Below are positions 6,571 through 14,309 of a stretch of DNA of 15,545 bases, piece after piece. The position numbers and the translations under genes were made by a program. The stretch lies in NCBI GenBank assembly GCA_038211295.1, contig JBBQVS010000090.1, positions 1 to 15,545 of the forward strand. Direction: 5' to 3'. The stretch's first letter is position 1. Each line of letters starts with the position of its first letter. Origin of the DNA: JBBQVS01 sp038211295. Lineage in GTDB: Bacteria; Chloroflexota; Ktedonobacteria; Ktedonobacterales; Ktedonobacteraceae. The notes below the pieces were generated by a model. It saw nothing but the letters and a program-made list of their open reading frames with translations. It made no database searches and had not been told where the DNA came from.

Positions 6571-6613
6571 GAATCGTGGTGCAGTTAATCTAGCCATGAG
6601 GAAATGTTGTACG

Positions 6614-8797
6614 TTGAATACCACACAAGAAACTCTCAAACAGTATTTTGGACACGATGCGTTTCTGCCGGGTCAACAAGAGATTGTAGACTATATGCTT
6701 GCGGGCCGCGATGCCCTTATCTTGATGCCAACGGGTGGCGGAAAATCACTCACCTATCAGTTGCCCGCCCTGCTGCTCCCCGGCGTGACAATCGTGATTT
6801 CGCCGCTGATCGCGTTGATGCAAGATCAGGTTGATCGTCTACAAGCCAACGGTATCGCGGCAACCTTTATCAATAGCACGCTTGGCGCGGTTGAACGTTC
6901 ACAACGTGAACGCGCCTTGCTCAACGGCGAGCTAAAACTGGTCTACGTCGCGCCCGAACGCTTGATGAGTGAGAGTTTTCTGACATTGCTAGAGCATGTG
7001 CAGGAAACTATCGGCATTTCGTTGATGGCGGTTGATGAGGCGCATTGTGTCAGTGAATGGGGGCATGATTTCCGTCCAGAGTACCGGCAGATTGGTAGAA
7101 TGCGTACCCATTTTCCGCAGGTGCCGATGCAGGCGTTGACCGCGACGGCAACCGAGCGTGTGCGCGAAGACATCCTCTCCCAGCTTCGCCTGCGCGACCC
7201 GCATATTCATATCGCCAGTTTCAACCGTCCCAACCTCAGCTATGAGGTACGCCAGAAGAGCAAAACATCCTATGGGGAACTGCTCCAACTGCTGCGCGGA
7301 ATGCCCGACGCACCCGTGATTATCTACTGTCAGAGTCGCAAAGGTGTTGACACGCTGAGCGAAACGCTACAGCATGATCGTGTTCGCGCTCTGCCCTATC
7401 ACGCGGGCATGACCAATGAGCAGCGAGCGGAAAATCAGTCGCGCTTCATTCGCGACGATGTTGCGGTACTTGTCGCAACCGTCGCCTTTGGTATGGGTAT
7501 TGGCAAGCCGGATGTACGCGCGGTTATTCATTACGACCTCCCACGTAGCCTTGAGGGATACTATCAGGAGTCGGGCCGTGCGGGGCGCGATGGGCAACCC
7601 GCGCAGTGTATTCTGTACTTTAACTATGGAGACCGTATCAAAGTCGAGTTTATGATTGAGCAGAAGTCAAACGAGCAAGAGCAGTTTGTCGCGCGGCAGC
7701 AGCTCAATCAAGTCATGGCCTATTGTGATAGCCATACGTGCCGCCGCCGTATCCTGCTTGGCTATTTTGGGGAAGAGTGGGAGCAAGAGAATTGTGGCAA
7801 CTGTGATAACTGCCTGAACGCGCTTGCCCCCGCAGAGTTGGAAGACCGCACGATTGACGCCCAGAAATTTCTCTCCTGTGTCGGGCGAACCGAACAACGT
7901 TTCGGCATGACGCATATCATAGATGTGTTGCGCGGCGCGAACACAAAAAAGATTCGCGAGTTCAATCATGACCAACTCTCAACCTATAATATCGGCAAAG
8001 AGCATAGCGTCGAGGACTGGAAACGCCTTGCCCACGCTCTACTACAACAAGGCTTTATGGATACCGTCTCCGAATACTCTATTTTGCGTCTGAACGCGCG
8101 TTCGCGGGAAATTCTCCGCAAACAGTGCGATTTCAGTATGCCCGTCTCCCGTCAGCAGGTGGAGAAGGTGAACATCACGCAGGAAGTGCTCGACCCGCAG
8201 AGTACCCACCTGTTTAATCATCTTCGCAACCTGCGTAAACAGCTTGCAGACGAAAAAGGGGTCCCACCCTACGTCATCTTTTCCGATAACGCGCTTCGTG
8301 AAATGGCGCAACAGCGTCCCCAGACCCGCGAACATTTCGCCAGTCTTTCGGGCGTGGGTAGCAGCAAGCTTGCGTCGTACTTCACAACCTTCACCGAGGA
8401 GATCGCGAGCTATTGCGAACTGCACGCAATCCCGATGGAGTTGGCTCCGAGCTACGCGAGAAAGAAGAGTGTCGCGCTCAAACCCGCGCTCGTGTCGGGG
8501 CCACACTCACGAATACAAACACTCGCGTTATATCAACAGGGGCGTACCATTGAAGAGATCGCGAACGCCCGCACTCTTACACAGAGTACCGTGATTGCTC
8601 ACCTGTCCGAGTTGATCGAACTGGGCGAGGAGATAGACGTTGCGCCGTTAATAGCGGAGGGCCACTATCAAAACATTCTTGATGCAGTCGAGCGGCTTGG
8701 AGATGGTGCGCTACGCCCTATCAAGGACTTTCTCGGTGACGACTATTCCTTTGATGAAATACGTCTTGTTCGTGCTGTGACGCGAAAAGGGGTGTAG
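6614..8797 (+). CDS. recQ: ATP-dependent DNA helicase RecQ
   Basis: This 3'-5' superfamily 2 helicase acts in recombination and replication-fork repair. Numbered from TTG 6614 (about 727 residues), the order is: Q-motif region FLPGQQ, Walker A PTGGGKS (K44), DEAH box (141-144), ALTATAT motif III, motif VI QESGRAGRDG (318-327), the zinc-binding cysteines C376, C394, C397 and C400, an RQC winged helix (about 405-515), and an HRDC domain (about 530-605, VPPYVIFSDNALREMA). A C-terminal helix-turn-helix tail (about 633-715, RTIEEIANARTLTQSTV) resembles the HTH_40 tail found in long RecQ proteins. TTG 6614 is preferred because GAGGAA (6598-6603) lies 10 nt upstream and the resulting N-terminus matches E. 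coli RecQ in length. ATG 6596 is the main alternative. All catalytic motifs are intact. Confidence 0.95.
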   Translation: MNTTQETLKQYFGHDAFLPGQQEIVDYMLAGRDALILMPTGGGKSLTYQLPALLLPGVTIVISPLIALMQDQVDRLQANGIAATFINSTLGAVERSQRERALLNGELKLVYVAPERLMSESFLTLLEHVQETIGISLMAVDEAHCVSEWGHDFRPEYRQIGRMRTHFPQVPMQALTATATERVREDILSQLRLRDPHIHIASFNRPNLSYEVRQKSKTSYGELLQLLRGMPDAPVIIYCQSRKGVDTLSETLQHDRVRALPYHAGMTNEQRAENQSRFIRDDVAVLVATVAFGMGIGKPDVRAVIHYDLPRSLEGYYQESGRAGRDGQPAQCILYFNYGDRIKVEFMIEQKSNEQEQFVARQQLNQVMAYCDSHTCRRRILLGYFGEEWEQENCGNCDNCLNALAPAELEDRTIDAQKFLSCVGRTEQRFGMTHIIDVLRGANTKKIREFNHDQLSTYNIGKEHSVEDWKRLAHALLQQGFMDTVSEYSILRLNARSREILRKQCDFSMPVSRQQVEKVNITQEVLDPQSTHLFNHLRNLRKQLADEKGVPPYVIFSDNALREMAQQRPQTREHFASLSGVGSSKLASYFTTFTEEIASYCELHAIPMELAPSYARKKSVALKPALVSGPHSRIQTLALYQQGRTIEEIANARTLTQSTVIAHLSELIELGEEIDVAPLIAEGHYQNILDAVERLGDGALRPIKDFLGDDYSFDEIRLVRAVTRKGV

Positions 8798-8802
8798 AAA
8801 AG

Positions 8803-8868
8803 GCATGACGGGAGCATGACGGATGCATGACGGGGGCATGGTGGGAGCATAGCGGGAGCATGACGGGG
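8803..8868 (+). repeat. Six tandem 11-bp repeats
   Basis: Six exact-length units follow without gaps: 8803, 8814, 8825, 8836, 8847 and 8858. The consensus is GCATGACGGGR, and three units carry substitutions (GCATGACGGAT, GCATGGTGGGA, GCATAGCGGGA). The array starts 5 bp after the recQ stop codon. It is too short and regular to be a CRISPR array, and it has no spacers. Confidence 0.95.
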
Positions 8869-8896
8869 CTTGCCCTCGGTGATGCTCCCGTCATGC
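8858..8896. terminator. Inverted repeat between convergent recQ and MFS genes
   Basis: GCATGACGGG (last tandem unit, 8858-8867) pairs with CCCGTCATGC (8887-8896). The first unit with its flanks, GGCATGACGGGAGC (8802-8815), also matches 8884-8897 over 14 bp. It can therefore form alternative hairpins and sits 4 bp from the MFS stop codon. No T-run follows, so a terminator role is plausible but unproven. Confidence 0.5.
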
Positions 8897-8900
8897 CCTA

Positions 8901-10382
8901 TCAGTCCGCCGTTGAGACGTTGCTTTCGTCCTCATCGTGTGCGAACGAGAGCGGTTTGGCAACACTTTCGAGCGATTTCCCTTCCGCATCGACGGCGAAG
9001 AAGATCGCTATAATGCCCGCAGTAATCATCAGGCCCGCGCCAAGTAGATCGCCGTAGAAAACGTTCATAGCTTTGTGCGTAGAGATAAGCGCACTGAATA
9101 TCAAGGGGGCCGACGCGCCACCGACACCCGTACCAATTGCGTAGAAGAACGCGATAGCCAAGGCGCGTGTCTCTAGCGGGAATATCTCGCTTACCGTGAG
9201 GTAGGCAGAACTTGCGCCAGCCGAGGCGAAAAAGAAGATAACCGACCAGCAAGCGGTCTGCGTTATCGCGTTGAGAATGCCCTGCGTGAACATCCAGCCT
9301 GTGATGACGAGCAAGACGCCAGAGAGAATATAGGTAAAGCTAATCATCTTTTTGCGCCCGATGGTGTCGAACAGACGGCCCAGCGTCAACGGCCCAAGCA
9401 CATTGCCTAGCGCGAATGGCACGATATACCAGGGAACTTGATCGGCGGGTACTTTATAGAAGGTCGCGAGTACCAGTGTGTAGGTAAAGAAGACCGCGTT
9501 ATATAGAAACGCCTGCCCGACCATGAGCGAGAAGCCCAGAACTGAGCGTTGTGGATACTCCACAAACATCGTTTTAGCGATCTGCAAAAAGCTCACCGTA
9601 CCCTGTGGACGGATAGAGATTGTACCCTCTGGCTCTGGCAAGTCCTTGAGTTTATCTTCCTTCTTGATCTCGTTCTCAATCATCGAGACGATCTCGTTGG
9701 CCTCATCAAAGCGACCATGCATCATTAGCCAGCGCGGACTTTCTGGCACATAGCGGCGCACGAGCAGTACAGCCATGCCAAGAATCGCACCCATGCCGAA
9801 CGCGAGACGCCAGCCGAGGTCTATCGGCAACAGGTGCGGGTTGAGCAGGAAAGCCGTTGCGATAGCTCCAAACGCTGTCCCCAGCCACCAGGTGCTATTG
9901 ATCGCCAGGTCTGTCCAGCCACGCGCACGCGCCGGAATAAGTTCATCAATCGCGGAATTGATCGCGGCATACTCACCACCGATGCCCATACCTGTGAGGA
10001 AGCGACAGACGGCGAACCAGTAGAAATTGAAGGAAAAAGCGGTGGCAACCGTTGCGATCAGGTAGAGCGCAAGAGTAATCATGAATAGCTTCTTGCGCCC
10101 CATTTTATCGGTCATACGTCCGAATATTAGCGCACCCGCTACCGCACCAATGAGATAGATTGTGCCAGCATAGCCAACATCGAGGTCTGTGAGGCGAAGC
10201 GTCTGTTTGTCTTTGAGAGTGTCCGCGATGGAGCCGACGATGGTCACTTCCAATCCATCGAGAATCTAGGTAATGCCAAGCGAAATCACAACGAGCCAGT
10301 GCCAGCGACTCCAGGGGAGCCGATCCATTCGGGCGGGAACGTCTGTTTTGACTGCCTTTGCGCGTTCTGCCGTGGTGTTCAT
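8901..10382 (-). pseudogene. MFS transporter interrupted by an in-frame amber codon
   Basis: A 12-helix major facilitator superfamily transporter in the sugar/metabolite:H+ symporter style. Visible motifs are GRMTDKMGRKKL after helix 2, RFLTGMGIGGEY in helix 4, PESPRWLMMHGR after helix 6 and GRLFDTIGRKK after helix 8. Translation from ATG 10382 (AAGGAG 10 nt upstream) reads MNTTAERAKAVKTD, then RWHWLVVISLGIT, then TAG (10268-10266), then ILDGLEVTIVGSI. The amber is codon 39 of 494 and stands exactly where such proteins have W in a GxTWxxDG motif, so TGG to TAG is the simplest explanation. The rest is uninterrupted. Restart at TTG 10253 would lose most of helix 1. TAG ends recQ, rhomboid and marC-like genes here, so recoding is unlikely. 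Either a fresh pseudogene or a sequencing error. Confidence 0.8.
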
Positions 10383-10410
10383 AGTGTCGATGCTCCTTTT
10401 TCGGAAGGAT

Positions 10411-10428
10411 GGGTGCTACAATGCACCC
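10411..10428 (-). promoter_or_regulatory. Small palindrome upstream of the MFS gene
   Basis: GGGTGC (10411-10416) and GCACCC (10423-10428) are perfect inverted arms around 6 bp. It lies about 30 bp upstream of the MFS ATG, just beyond its ribosome site. It could be an operator or a leader hairpin; nothing else supports either role. Confidence 0.3.
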
Positions 10429-10606
10429 AAACACTTGCTTGAGGGTATCTTAATACACCTCATCTACAACAGGCATGGACCTCAAACGAGGTTACATAAA
10501 TGCGTTACGAAGATAAGTACGCAATACGTTTATACGCACTCTCAGGAATGTAGTTGTACTACGAAGCGTAGTAGGTTTCGGTTTCAGCTTGCAAAGGAGC
10601 GTAAAA

Positions 10607-11224
10607 ATGAATGTTGACTTTTTTGTACGTGGCCTACTGATTGGTCTTTCTATCGCGGCGGCTGTTGGCCCGATGAGCATTTTATGTATTCAGCGCACGT
10701 TACAGAAAGGGCAACGTTACGGGCTGATCTCTGGTCTGGGGGTTGCGACGGCTGACGGGCTATACGCGTGTATCGCCGCCTTTGGCCTAACCGCGATTGC
10801 GACATTTCTGGTAAGCCAGTCCTTCTGGATTCGGCTGGTGGGCGGGCTATTCCTGCTCTATCTCGGTATCAAAACGCTCGCAACGAGGCCCCCGGAACAG
10901 AGAGAAAGAGAGGCGAAAGCACAAAACTTTGTGAGTGCCTATCTCTCTACGTTCCTGCTCACATTGACCAACCCGCTTACGATTCTCTCGTTTGTCGCGA
11001 TCTTCGCGGGTGTCGGCGTCGGTAGTGCCGGCAAAAGCTACTTGTCCGCGCTAATAATTGTGCTGGGCGTATTCATCGGCTCCGCGCTCTGGTGGTGTCT
11101 TCTGACGAGCGGTGTCAGTCTCTTGCGCGGAAAGTTCACGCGTACATGGCTCATCTGGATTAACCGCGTCTCAGGAAGCATTATTCTGCTCTTTGGAGTT
11201 ATCGCGTTGTTCAGCTTGCGCTGA
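10607..11224 (+). CDS. LysE/RhtB-family amino-acid exporter
   Basis: This 205-residue inner-membrane protein has six hydrophobic segments. The family signature at the N-terminus is complete: FFVRGLLIGLSIAAAVGPMS, then a QRTLQKGQRYGLISGLGVAT loop, then ADGLYACIAAFGL. The mid-protein motif LTNPLTILSFVAIFAG is also typical. Such proteins export basic or hydroxy amino acids or related metabolites; the substrate cannot be read from sequence. ATG 10607 follows AAAGGAG (10593-10599) by 7 nt. The frame extends back to TTG 10589 with no ribosome site. Upstream, 10430-10590 holds only short inverted repeats and no convincing promoter. Confidence 0.9.
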   Translation: MNVDFFVRGLLIGLSIAAAVGPMSILCIQRTLQKGQRYGLISGLGVATADGLYACIAAFGLTAIATFLVSQSFWIRLVGGLFLLYLGIKTLATRPPEQREREAKAQNFVSAYLSTFLLTLTNPLTILSFVAIFAGVGVGSAGKSYLSALIIVLGVFIGSALWWCLLTSGVSLLRGKFTRTWLIWINRVSGSIILLFGVIALFSLR

Positions 11225-11282
11225 TTGTGCAGAGCAGGTGAGCATGACGGTGCGAGTTGTGCAGAGCTTGTGAGTATGACGG
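11225..11282 (+). repeat. Two imperfect 26-bp direct repeats
   Basis: TTGTGCAGAGC...GTGAG.ATGACGG occurs at 11225-11250 and 11257-11282, differing at 3 of 26 positions, with a 32-bp period. The array begins just after the LysE-family stop codon, and its right copy runs into the palindromic element at 11277. Confidence 0.85.
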
Positions 11283-11371
11283 GGGCAAGCCCCGTCACTA
11301 CTATACTACGCGCCGTGCCGCTGGCGCGGCTCTTGTACGGCATGGCGAAGCCATGCGAGACGGGGCTTGCC
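11277..11371. repeat. Multi-hairpin REP-like element
   Basis: TGACGGGG/CCCCGTCA forms a first hairpin (11277-11284 with 11290-11297). GCCGTGCC/GGCGCGGC (11312-11319 with 11323-11330, one G-U) forms a second. GCATGGC/GCCATGC (11340-11346 with 11350-11356) forms a third. The outer ends GGCAAGCCCCGTC (11284-11296) and GACGGGGCTTGCC (11359-11371) are a perfect 13-bp inverted repeat that can enclose the others. GACGGGGCTTGCC also occurs at 8862-8874. It may end the lysE-type transcript. Confidence 0.75.
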
Positions 11372-11470
11372 GCTGTTGTGTCCTCTGTAGGCTATTATTG
11401 AAATAGCGTCAGTGGTCAAAAGAGAAAAACTGTATACGAGAGAAGTAAGCGGGACGGTTTGCGTGCGACG

Positions 11471-11479
11471 TGATATGAT
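11471..11479 (+). promoter_or_regulatory. Extended -10 promoter before the GNAT fragment
   Basis: TGATATGAT (11471-11479) matches an extended -10 (TGn then TATGAT). Only a poor -35 (GGGACG, 11451-11456) is present, which extended -10 promoters tolerate. Transcription would start near 11486, about 18 nt before the strong AAGGAGG at 11504-11510. Confidence 0.4.
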
Positions 11480-11516
11480 AGAAACAGTCTATCTTTAGAG
11501 AAAAAGGAGGGTTACC

Positions 11517-11699
11517 AAGCTTGGATTGCATCGCGTTGAAGCAGCTATGGACGGAAAGAATGCGGCCTCCAAGTGTCTCTTGCTCAAGCTAGGTTTCATG
11601 TATGAGGGAAATCTACGCCAACGCTTCTTCTTCCGCAACCAGTTTTTAGACGCGCATTACTTTGGATTGCTCAAAGATGAATGGCTGAAAGCAGCATAA
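11517..11699 (+). pseudogene. C-terminal fragment of a RimJ/RimL-type GNAT acetyltransferase
   Basis: The frame ending at TAA 11697-11699 encodes the last 60 residues of a GNAT protein: LGLHRVEAAMDGKNAASKCL, then LKLGFMYEGNLRQRFFF, then a D-A-H-Y-F-G-L-L-K-D-E-W ending. This matches the standard C-terminal third of RimJ/RimL-like acetyltransferases. The acetyl-CoA binding part is missing, and an in-frame TAG at 11496-11498 closes the frame upstream. No ATG is available near the ribosome site; TTG 11526 lies 15 nt after AAGGAGG. The fragment therefore looks like the remainder of an internal deletion that left promoter and ribosome site next to the 3' end. Confidence 0.8.
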
Positions 11700-11840
11700 A
11701 CAACTTTGGGTTTGTGGAAGAGAACTCGTTGCGGAATTTTCAAAAAGGCGTGTTTTGGAGAAAAAGGTATTGTGCATTGTTAGTGTAACTGGTAACATAA
11801 CCTGTCTGAAAGTCCTTCATAAAGCAAGAAAGAATTGACC

Positions 11841-12620
11841 ATGATGGAAAAAGAAATCCCGCTGAGTGGAGGCAATATCACAGGAGTCGTCAGAATAGGG
11901 AAAACAGTCCACCGTTCAATTGGGCCTTGGAGTGCGACTGTGCATAGTCTGCTCCAATACCTGGAAGCCAAAGGCTTCGAGGGCATACCACGATTTCTCG
12001 GTTTTGATCAGCAAGGGCGCGAGATTCTCTCCTTCATCGAAGGAGAGATCGGCAACTATCCTCTCCAAAGTTACATGTGGTCGGATGAGAACGTGAGAGA
12101 AGTTGCGCTTTTTCTCCGTCGCTATCATGATGCGACCATTGGATATGTGGCATCTCACGATGCTATCTGGCAATTGGAGTATCCAGACCATCGTCAACAC
12201 GAAGTCATTTGTCATAACGATGTTGCGCCATACAATATGGTGTACAGAGACAGAAAACCTCAAGCACTCATTGATTGGGACACGGCAGGACCTGACCCAA
12301 GTATCTGGGATATTGCTTACACTGTCTATCGCTTCATTCCGCTCTCATACGCACAAGATATGCAGGCTCTTGGGCTGACTGACCCCATAACCCAGGCCAA
12401 GCGTCTTCGACTGTTCTCTCAGACATATGGTCTAACATACCCATATGAAGAGATCCTGGATGCAGTAGAACGCCGTCTTGATGCATTGTGTGCGCTGATA
12501 CTTGGACGTATCCATGATCCAGTTTACCGGAAAATGATAGATGAAGGGCACCTCGACTACTATCGACGCGAAATTGTGTCCCTACAGCATCACCGTGCAC
12601 AGTTGGAGCGTCATCTTTAG
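11841..12620 (+). CDS. APH-family phosphotransferase
   Basis: The 259-residue protein belongs to the aminoglycoside phosphotransferase/choline kinase fold. The N-lobe shows the pattern LSGGNITGVVRIGKTVHRSI with a following PWSATVHSLLQYLE helix. The catalytic loop reads CHNDVAPYNM (catalytic D127, N132) and the metal-binding motif is IDWDTAGPDPSIWDIAY (D145, D147). HND replaces the more common HGD. All catalytic residues appear present. The members of this N-terminal subtype are widespread and mostly uncharacterised, so aminoglycoside resistance should not be assumed. ATG 11841 is chosen over TTG 11835; the ribosome site is weak (AAGAAAG). The 11700-11840 stretch has no clear promoter. There is no obvious partner gene. 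Confidence 0.85.
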   Translation: MMEKEIPLSGGNITGVVRIGKTVHRSIGPWSATVHSLLQYLEAKGFEGIPRFLGFDQQGREILSFIEGEIGNYPLQSYMWSDENVREVALFLRRYHDATIGYVASHDAIWQLEYPDHRQHEVICHNDVAPYNMVYRDRKPQALIDWDTAGPDPSIWDIAYTVYRFIPLSYAQDMQALGLTDPITQAKRLRLFSQTYGLTYPYEEILDAVERRLDALCALILGRIHDPVYRKMIDEGHLDYYRREIVSLQHHRAQLERHL

Positions 12621-12646
12621 AAGGTGCGAAAAAGGAGCCGATGGAT

Positions 12647-12778
12647 ATGCTCACTAACGAAGCCTTTGACCACTGGTGCCTGAACCTCGGATTTTCAGAA
12701 CAGACGAAGTTACTCATTGCTCAAGTCACACACAAGAAAAAAGAAGAGTCGAGCAAGGGGGGTAAAGGGCATGGATAG
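12647..12778 (+). pseudogene. Small ORF resembling a transposase N-terminus
   Basis: ATG 12647 follows AAAGGAG (12631-12637) by 9 nt and encodes 43 residues. The first 27 or so (MLTNEAFDHWCLNLGFSEQT, then KLLIAQV) resemble from memory the beginning of integrase-type transposases abundant in Ktedonobacteria (MLxxxxFxxWCxxLxLSxxAxxxI). The rest is a lysine- and glycine-rich tail ending at TAG 12776-12778. It starts 26 bp after the APH stop codon. Most probably a remnant; a genuine small protein cannot be excluded because the ribosome site is good. Confidence 0.45.
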
Positions 12779-12876
12779 GATCATTGTGTGACTCAGCCGA
12801 GATCACAGCGAGAAAAGTACATGCTCGACTTCCTATATCTAGTGTACTCCGAGCTGCAACAAGCGAAGGGTGTAAT

Positions 12877-12932
12877 AAACTATGCCACTGTGTTTCACCG
12901 CGTTCGTGCTGTGAGATACGGCGGCATAGTTT
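12877..12932 (+). other. Long hairpin downstream of the APH gene
   Basis: AAACTATGCC (12877-12886) pairs with GGCATAGTTT (12923-12932). The pairing continues inwards through 12888-12898 with 12911-12921, including three G-U pairs. In total 21 of 22 positions pair, with a 12-nt loop. The G-U pairs exist only in RNA made from the plus strand, so the structure favours that direction. No T-run follows. It lies 14 bp from the rhomboid stop codon. Confidence 0.55.
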
Positions 12933-12945
12933 GCGTGTTCTGGTA

Positions 12946-14130
12946 CTACGCTTTTCTGTTGCCACTCAGACGTGGTACGAGCGCGAAGGAGAGCAGCATA
13001 CCCGCGATTAAGCCACCGATATGCGCGAACAGGGCGATGTTGGGGTTTGAGAAACCAAAGACAAGGTTCAGGCCAATCCAGAAAAGCCAGTTGCCAATGG
13101 CTCCACGTCCGTAGACGCCCAGGCTTTTTCGGTTGATAATGTACAAGACACCCAACGCCCCGAAGATGCCGAAGATTGCCCCAGAAGCTCCCAACGCGCC
13201 GCCCTGTCCCTGCGAGGTAAAGTAGAAGAGAATACCACCGGCGAGGCCGGAGAGCAGGTAGATAGCCAGGTAACGCCACTTCCCGTAATAGACCTCGATG
13301 GTGCGGCCCACAAAGAAGAGTGAGAGCATATTGAAGCCGATGTGTAGGAAGTCCGCGTGCAGAAACATCGCGGTAAAGAGCCGCCAGTATTCGCCCTGTG
13401 TTATCAGTGTGTTGTCCTGTACTCCGAGGGCCGTTACGTAGGGGTTTATCTGCTGAAGTGCGAACACGATAACGTTAATCGCGATTAGAATATAGGTTAT
13501 CAAGCTGGGATACTGACTCAGCGCAAAGCGTGTGCGTACCATCTGGCGTTGCATTCCGTTGGGACTTGACCAGGTTGGCACAGACTCGCGTTCCGCCTTT
13601 GGTGCCTCTGTGGTCGTGCCGTTGTAGGTGCTTGGGCCTGTATAAGCTGCGGGTGTTGGATAGGGCAACGGCTCTGCTGGCGGAAACACGCCATCGAAGC
13701 GACCCCCAAATGAGAGACGGGCCGAACGCGCCCGCGCGAGATTGGCGTCGTAGTCTTGGTGATTGAGACGGAGCAGATACGAGCGCATCGCGTGTATGTA
13801 GGCGATACCAGGATTTTGCGCGACGATGGTATCGGCCTTTTGGAGGGCGCGATCATATTGTCGATCAAGTAGGTCAAGCAATGCCTGCGCGGTAATGCTC
13901 TCGATGCCACCTGCTGGCTGCAATTCCTGCACGCGTTTCGCCGCCATCTGGACAACACTATAGTTGCCGAGGGCTAAGTTGGCCTCCGCTAGCCCCAGGT
14001 GAACCATTGGGTTTTCAGGTTCCAGCTGTGCGCCATGCGCGTATGCAACTGCTGCCTCGCGTCCCTGCCCATGCGCGAGCGAGTAGCTCCCCTGTTCTAT
14101 ATGTGTTTGTATGGTTGTTTGTGCTTCCAT
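12946..14130 (-). CDS. Rhomboid-family intramembrane serine protease with N-terminal TPR
   Basis: The 394-residue protein has three parts: a TPR-like helical region (about 5-140), a proline- and threonine-rich linker (about 145-190), and a six-helix rhomboid domain (about 205-386). Catalytic features are clear: HADFLHIGFN with N267, GASG with nucleophile S316, and AHIGG with H370. Rhomboids cut transmembrane substrates within the membrane; the TPR part probably binds partners or substrates on the cytoplasmic side. TPR is more often at the C-terminus in Bacillus-type rhomboids. ATG 14130 follows GGAGG by 9 nt. The 14131-14309 gap upstream has AT-rich -10-like boxes but no clear promoter. Confidence 0.9.
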   Translation of the reverse strand: MEAQTTIQTHIEQGSYSLAHGQGREAAVAYAHGAQLEPENPMVHLGLAEANLALGNYSVVQMAAKRVQELQPAGGIESITAQALLDLLDRQYDRALQKADTIVAQNPGIAYIHAMRSYLLRLNHQDYDANLARARSARLSFGGRFDGVFPPAEPLPYPTPAAYTGPSTYNGTTTEAPKAERESVPTWSSPNGMQRQMVRTRFALSQYPSLITYILIAINVIVFALQQINPYVTALGVQDNTLITQGEYWRLFTAMFLHADFLHIGFNMLSLFFVGRTIEVYYGKWRYLAIYLLSGLAGGILFYFTSQGQGGALGASGAIFGIFGALGVLYIINRKSLGVYGRGAIGNWLFWIGLNLVFGFSNPNIALFAHIGGLIAGMLLSFALVPRLSGNRKA

Positions 14131-14287
14131 GAGTATGATCCTCCGGTCTAATAGTGCGGTGGTCTATGGTGCGTCCCTATGTATTTCGTTCTGCCACATA
14201 TGCCTCTTTATAAAAAGTCGTCTTATTCTTTATACGTTTGAGCATTAAGAATGTAGCAATAATCATCCGTATGCATTATAGCAGGAA

Positions 14288-14308
14288 GGTTGCAAGACCT
14301 ATGCAACC
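14288..14308 (-). terminator. Hairpin after the MarC-family gene
   Basis: GGTTGCA (14288-14294) and TGCAACC (14302-14308) form a perfect 7-bp stem with a 7-nt loop, 1 bp beyond the stop codon of the minus-strand MarC gene. The tail (TTCCTGCTATA) has few T residues, so it is a weak terminator candidate. Confidence 0.4.
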
Positions 14309-14309
14309 G

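Noticed and set aside
8042..8506. 154-codon minus-strand ORF inside recQ
   Set aside because: It is antisense to well-conserved RecQ domains and shows no family motif; a shadow frame.
8803..8868. CRISPR array
   Set aside because: Units are 11 bp and abut one another with no spacers, and no cas genes are present.
10266..10268. TAG read as an amino acid in this organism
   Set aside because: TAG is the normal stop of recQ, the rhomboid gene, the MarC-family gene and the small regulator in this window.
10105..10434. 109-codon minus-strand ORF across the MFS start
   Set aside because: It is another frame of the MFS gene. The true frame carries the MFS motifs on both sides of the amber codon.
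12788..13114. Plus-strand ORF of 108 codons after the APH gene
   Set aside because: Half of it lies antisense to the rhomboid gene, it has no ribosome site and no recognisable family pattern.
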